Under the pieces are notes generated by a model. The model did not search any database. It saw only the letters and a program-made list of their open reading frames with translations, and was not told the DNA's origin. Source: Colletotrichum lupini (lineage: Eukaryota > Ascomycota > Sordariomycetes > Glomerellales > Glomerellaceae). From it: a stretch of DNA of 64,000 nt. The first letter of the stretch is position 1, and each line of letters begins with the position of its first letter. The translations under genes were made by a program, and so were the position numbers. Of this stretch, positions 59,061 to 64,000 are shown piece after piece. The stretch is from contig NC_064680.1 in the NCBI RefSeq assembly GCF_023278565.1, forward strand, positions 2,356,001 to 2,420,000. Reading direction: 5' to 3'.

Positions 59061-60504
59061 CTAAACACCCTCATAGGTCCCAGCACGACCGGACGACGGA
59101 TCGTATGCAGATTCCGCCTCACCCTCATGGTCTCGCCTGTTGTACTCATCCCGCAGTTGATAGACGTATCTCAGGAGTTGAATGAGCAAAATGTACATCA
59201 GAAGCTGCCAGAACAATGGACGGATGATCGCAGAGAAGTATGTCGGTCTAGGTCGCCTCATCTCACATGCGTGGTCGACAAGCGAGCGCGGCGATGAATC
59301 AACCTCATCCGTGTGGCGCCAGAGGGTATAGTAGGCCGTCCGAGACTCCAACAACCTTCTCCTCTGGCTACCAATGGGCTCTTCTCCATTGGCACCCTCG
59401 ACGAGCGAGACTCTCTGAACGACGGGGACAAAGGAAATCAGCACTCTCGACAACGGTGGCTCTATCGGCGGCTCTCTGAATCGACTTGTCGAAACGATAA
59501 ACCCAGTAGACGTCGGGCTCAATAAGGCGTTGGATGGTCTTGGCAGCACTCCTGGATCGGCGATCTCAAAGTCACCCGGCACATAGAGTTCGTCGGGCTC
59601 GCGCCATTCAAAGTGAAGAACCTCGGGAGACAGACGAATGTTGACGGAAAGCCAAGCCGCGTAAGCCACGTCGTGGTGAATCATCTGAAAAATTGACCGG
59701 ATAGAAGGGTTCGGGCCGTTCTCAGGCCAGGTCATTCTCACCCAGGTCAGGATTGGCCTTATGAGCAAGAAGGTCTTCATAGTATAATAGTCGACTTGCT
59801 TCCAAAACAGAGGTGGCAGGCCATGATTCTCTTCTAGTAGCATACCCACCGTTTTTTCTCTCAACTCCGATCGTCTGAAACCTAGTAGACAGTTAGTTGC
59901 TGTGTCTTGTTCGGGGTTGCGTGGATGAGGGTGGAGGGGAGGGGGGGAACCAACCTTCGTGCTTCATGAACTGCTTGTCCTGATGGAGCAGTGAAAGTCG
60001 CTGCTGGTTGTCTGCGCCAAATAGCTGAAGTGAAAATATCTGTTCCTCGAAAAGCTTCAAGAAGAAGGCCCTCATGACTAGTATCCGTTTGTAGTCGCAG
60101 GCAATCAGATCATCCCAAGGGCTCTTGTCTCGCGGATCTGGCCGGGCAACTTTCTCGATAGTACGTTCCAATTCCGAACTCTGGTCGCCAGTTACCACGG
60201 ACCATACGGGCCCTGGAGGCGGAACATCGCCAACTTCGAAAATCTGCTTGGCGTGGAGATTGATATTTGATATGATGGCGGCATAGTGACGCGTAAAGAA
60301 GTCGTCTGTGAGCGAAGAACGTGGAAGGCCCCATTGCAGGACGAGTCGTTCGGGGCAAAATCCTTTCAATTCTTTGAGGTCTTTGGACGCAAATGCTCTG
60401 GTTGCTGATGGATTTGCTTGCGTGTTCTTCCTGTTCTGTTGCGCCGTCGGACTGCAAGCCTCGCTACAATTCGGGCCATGTGAACCTGGGTACGTTGGTG
60501 TCAT
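59061..60504 (-). CDS. Uncharacterised fungal protein with one likely C-terminal membrane segment
   Basis: Two exons, 60504-59955 and 59881-59061, give 456 residues. The splice (donor GTTGGT, acceptor CTACTAG) joins HEG to FRRSELREK in phase. The first ~35 residues are polar and variable. The middle is rich in aromatic and Leu residues (DYKRILVMRAFFLKLFEEQI, FWKQVDYYTMKTFLLIRPIL), suggesting a helical domain. WREPDELYVPGDFEIADPG follows. Near the C-terminus IRPLFWQLLMYILLIQLLRY is a probable single membrane helix with a basic, charged tail after it. No signal peptide is visible, so it may be a tail-anchored-like or type II membrane protein. I do not recognise the family. The start is the first ATG; both exons have continuous coding character. 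Confidence 0.75.
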
Positions 60505-62964
60505 CTGGAGTGCTTTGAGGATCGATTCAAACGTAGTGTAATGCTCGAGAGGTTTGATGGGTGTCTATGGATCGGTCGACGAAATTCTAGATGGTCAAAA
60601 ACCGTCAATTTAGGATAGCTTGCTCAAGAAACGATGTCGCTCTTGGTAATCAGCTATCTGTACATCGCGACCGCGTCTCACGCAGCGCCGCCTCGGTTTT
60701 ATGAGTATCACGCTGCTTGCTCAACTGCGTTATCATACGAGCATGCTCTGCATTCTAAACGGGCCGCTGTGCTCCATACTCCCGGTCGCTGTCCTTGTGA
60801 GAGTCCAAGGGATGACGCGGGACAAAGAACACTCGACCATTATCATCGATGTCATTGTTGTTTGTCTCCAACAGGTTGGCACCTGGTGTCGTGGACCTAT
60901 TATAGAACTTCCCAACGAGATACAGGCGATGCATACAGCCGCCTAGCAGCTACGTAGCTGAACAAAGATAACGTATCCGTCTTCCACCCTGCGTTCCCCT
61001 CCTAGCTCTTGGCCGACGGTGTAATGGGAAAGTATGAGAGTAAGTAGAGCAAGTGTCTTGTTTCTTTCATTCAAGTCCAGGAGCACAATGCAGCTCTCCT
61101 AAAATGACCGTCCCTCTATTCATTGAGACGACGTCAATAGAGCCTCGACGCATGTGGGGCAGAGTGTCCAATGACTGAAACAAGAGACCGACCTGGCCGA
61201 AACGAACCCTAGAGCCATCACCGCTTCAAGCCGAGCTCGACTCGCCTGAGTTTTCGATTGCAGAAGAGGGTGGTAGGGGATGACGGGAAAGATTGCCTAG
61301 CTTGCGTGTTGCTTGACTCAAGATGAAGGAATTTTGCTCAGGCCACCTAATTCGCAGGTCACCTGAGCTGAGCGGGATGGGAGCTTCATAAATGATAACA
61401 TTTCAAGTCATTGAATGTGATTGGCAACGGAAGGATTTAGGGAAAGCTTCTGGAAAGGTCCCCCGCAGGTTGAAGCCAAAAATATGATGGCAGTGCTTCG
61501 AGGCCAGATAAAAGCGTGATGTCGAAACAAGGGTGTGTCTTTTGGCGTAGGAAGGGGCAAGGAGAAGGGGTCAGGAGGCGGCGCTCGGTTCAGGCCGAGT
61601 ATGGAGAGGACCGTCACGACTGCGAAAGGCTGCAAACAGCTGGTAGATGGGTGAGATATAGAAACAGGAAATAAAGGGAACAATCCGGATGACAGGAGCA
61701 GAAAAGTAGCAAGCACAACCCTAGGAGTCGGAAGCTTCGTCTGAGCTGTTGGACGTGGTCGAATCTGAAGGCAGGAAAGAAAAGTTATCTGACTTATCAG
61801 CCTTGAGCAATGACAGGCAACGTAAGCTAAAAGTCAACATGAACAGTTCAATACTTCTATTAGACCGCTAGTCTTGAAAAGACAGGAGGGAGGGAAGGCA
61901 ACTCAACACTGGCGAAACGGATTGCATGGCGTTGAAGACAGACATTCAACAAGCCTCACAACCCGACACGGAGTTACAAGGTGTGTAGGCTGACAAGTGC
62001 TACTATTGGAGCAATTGACATCCACTGGGCTGCTTAAGCTTCCGCAAACCTGGTATTGAATGGGACCAGACTGACCTTGCCCTGGATTTTTCGTCTCCTT
62101 CGCTTCTTGAATAACCTGAGGTAATGGGACCGTACCCATCAGGCTAGGCTCACCTCGCCTCCGCTCTCACCTTGAGCAACGGGCCCCGGGCTCACCTAGA
62201 ATCCCACTCATGTCGGGGGCTTTCCTTCGCCCTAACTAGCACCCCGGGACCGCACCTCACTGAGTGGGTGGGCATCTGCCTTACGTGCTTGGTGTGGCAG
62301 TTGTGCTAGGTCGTAATTGTGAGGTGCCCTGCGCAAAAAATAAAAAAAAACCTAGGCCTCGCCCACCAAGAAGGTACTGAGGTACACCTTGATATACCCC
62401 ACTTTTACGACGCCTTGCTCCCCTCCCGTTGGCCAAGCCCGCTTGGGCATTTTTTTGCGACTGGAAAGGCTCTCGCTCGCAGACTCAGACTTCTGTTTGC
62501 TGCGCGCAATCCCTCGCAAAGTGCAAAACCCATCGCAACTTCCCATTTCTCGACCTCGTCGTCTCCCCACGAAAAAAACAGAACGTCACCGCCCGTTCTA
62601 ATCTTTCCTCTAATCCGCCCTTTCCGATCCTTGCTGACTTGCCTGGCGCAACGTCGGAATCTCCCCCACATCCGAATACCTGGAAGGAAGCAATCGCCCT
62701 CCAGTACTTTCCCAATAGTGAAGCGAGCAACCGTCGTCACCACCACCTTCAGCCACTCTCGTGCGGAACCCTCCCACTTTCCAACTCTTCCACCTTACAA
62801 CCGCGACCAGCGACCTCTTTTCCCTTTGGCTTCTTCAACCTCCGAGATAGCCTAACTCGCCTTTTCCTCCAGAGATTGCTTCCCAGCGCCTCTGACGACC
62901 TATTCTACCCCTCATCGGTCCGATCCGTAATCAGCCCGAAAACACCACAACAAATCCATTCACG
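60505..62964. other. Intergenic region and eIF4E promoter
   Basis: About 2.5 kb. No gene supported. The last ~600 bp (62360-62964) are C+T-rich on the + strand and form a likely long eIF4E leader with no ATG close to the start. Between 62100 and 62290 the sequence is GC-rich with CCCCGGG words. Confidence 0.45.
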
Positions 62965-63847
62965 ATGGCGACTTCTGTGCAAACACCCACGAACCCCGAC
63001 CAGCAGGTCGACCTCTCCACCATTCCCATCTCCCCCGAGGGTGGTGAGAAGAGCGAGACCAAGGAGAACGACTCGGAGAAGCCCGTTACCGTTTTCCACG
63101 ACAAGGAGAACTTCAACGTCAAGCACCCTCTGCAGAACAAGTGGACTCTCTGGTTCACCAAGCCACCCAGCGGAAAGGTTCGTCTATCCCGATTGGGAAC
63201 GGCACGTGGCCAGATATTAACGTGGAGTAGGGCGACAACTGGAATGACCTTCTGAAGGAGGTCATCACCTTCAACTCAGTCGAGGAGTTTTGGGGTGTCT
63301 ATGTACGTGCACCTTCCTTCCCCGCGGCCCCTCTTATCGCTCGCTAACTACTGACCAGAACAACATCGCCCCTGTCTCCGAGCTTGCCCTCAAGTCCGAC
63401 TACCATCTCTTCAAGGCCGGCGTCCGCCCCGAGTGGGAGGATGCTCAGAACAAGCACGGCGGCAAGTGGTCCTACCAGTTCAAGGAGAAGCGCAGCATCC
63501 CCATCGACGATCTCTGGCTTCACGTCATGTTGGCCGCTATTGGCGAGACCCTCGAGGCTGAAGACGACGGAGAGGTCATGGGTGTTGTCGTCAACGTCCG
63601 CAAGGCTTTCTTCCGTATTGGTGTCTGGACCCGTACCATTGGCAAGAGCATTCCTGGCCGTGGTGACGGAGACGTGGCTGGTGGCAAGGGACGTTCGCAG
63701 GATAAGGGCCGTGACATCCTCCTGAACATTGGCAAGCGCTTCAAGGACATCCTGAACCTCCCCGCCAACGAGGTTGTCGAGTTCTCCGGCCACACGGACA
63801 GCGCACACAGCGGAAGCAGCCGTGCAAAGGCCAAGCACACTGTCTAA
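62965..63847 (+). CDS. eIF4E, mRNA cap-binding translation initiation factor
   Basis: It binds the m7G cap and recruits eIF4G to start translation. Three exons: 62965-63177, 63231-63302 and 63359-63847, 257 residues. A polar N-terminal extension (about 50 residues) precedes the core. NKWTLWFTKPPSGK begins it. The cap-stacking tryptophans are W75 (DNWNDLL) and W121 (PEWED, with E122 for the N2 contact). W92 in EEFWGVY corresponds to the eIF4G-contact Trp. LWLHVMLAAIGE and FRIGVWTR are also present. A Gly/Ser-rich insert (IPGRGDGDVAGGKGRSQDKG) lies before the final strand, longer than in animals. The first acceptor (GTGGAGTAG) was chosen because it restores GDNWNDLLKEVITF. Paralogues exist in fungi, so the exact gene number is not assigned. 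Confidence 0.95.
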
Positions 63848-64000
63848 AGCGACGGACACAGCCTCTGAAAAGAACCACAGAAACGAATTACACAAGCTTG
63901 CACCACATGCTCACTAACGCATTTTATTGGAACCGATGGGCTCCACTACCTATCGAGAAGGCCGACTTCCGTCTGCACGATATCACTTCTCGTTGCACTT
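63848..64000. other. eIF4E 3' flank to window end
   Basis: 153 bp after the eIF4E stop, A-rich at first. Nothing else seen. Confidence 0.5.

Overview
The window is nuclear DNA from a filamentous ascomycete (Pezizomycotina). Protein similarity and gene style suggest a Sordariomycete, possibly Glomerellales-like; that rank is an impression, not a test. The evidence is short introns (about 42-75 nt, mostly GTRAGN...YAG), C-ending codon preference, pyrimidine-rich leaders, and a set of conserved fungal housekeeping proteins whose reading frames close exactly when the introns are removed.

Layout. At 1-1075 (-) is the N-terminal part of ERO1, cut by the window edge. CKS1 (3301-3840, -) and an RSC4-like double-bromodomain protein (5450-8158, +) are divergent. 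RSC4 is followed, in the same frame and after a single TAG, by a further 387 open codons with no early ATG. LYS20 homocitrate synthase (11409-13285, +), a TMA23-like G-patch protein (14035-14700, +), THG1 tRNA-His guanylyltransferase (15381-16635, -), SWD1 of COMPASS (17420-18904, +) and RPB1 of RNA polymerase II (20016-25388, +) follow. About 19.3 kb (25389-44717) then holds no gene I can support. It carries strand-polarised pyrimidine tracts, microsatellites, short tandem duplications and clustered TACCTTA/TAGGTA motifs. A small, highly codon-biased 86-residue protein gene (44718-44978, +) closes this desert. A second sparse stretch (44979-50738) contains a 72-base T homopolymer. Then come an F-box-like protein (50739-51488, -), a region with a tRNA-derived relic, the ribosome-associated Hsp70 SSB1 (54390-57028, -), an intron-containing tRNA-Gly(GCC) (58595-58675, +), an unrecognised protein with one likely membrane segment (59061-60504, -) and the cap-binding factor eIF4E (62965-63847, +).

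The recognised genes are mostly gene-expression machinery: chromatin (RSC4, SWD1), transcription (RPB1), tRNA maturation (THG1, tRNA-Gly), ribosome biogenesis (TMA23), translation (eIF4E) and nascent-chain folding (SSB1, with ERO1 in the ER). This is not an operon or a metabolic cluster, and I see no transposase, polyketide synthase or virus-like gene. The most interesting items are the TAG-separated ORF behind RSC4, the long gene-free interval ending at the small 44.7-kb gene, the TGATG uORF/start overlap at RSC4, the overlapping uORF at LYS20, and the intron placed inside the last CTD heptad of RPB1. No search or RNA evidence was available; splice sites are inferred from consensus, phase and remembered family sequence.
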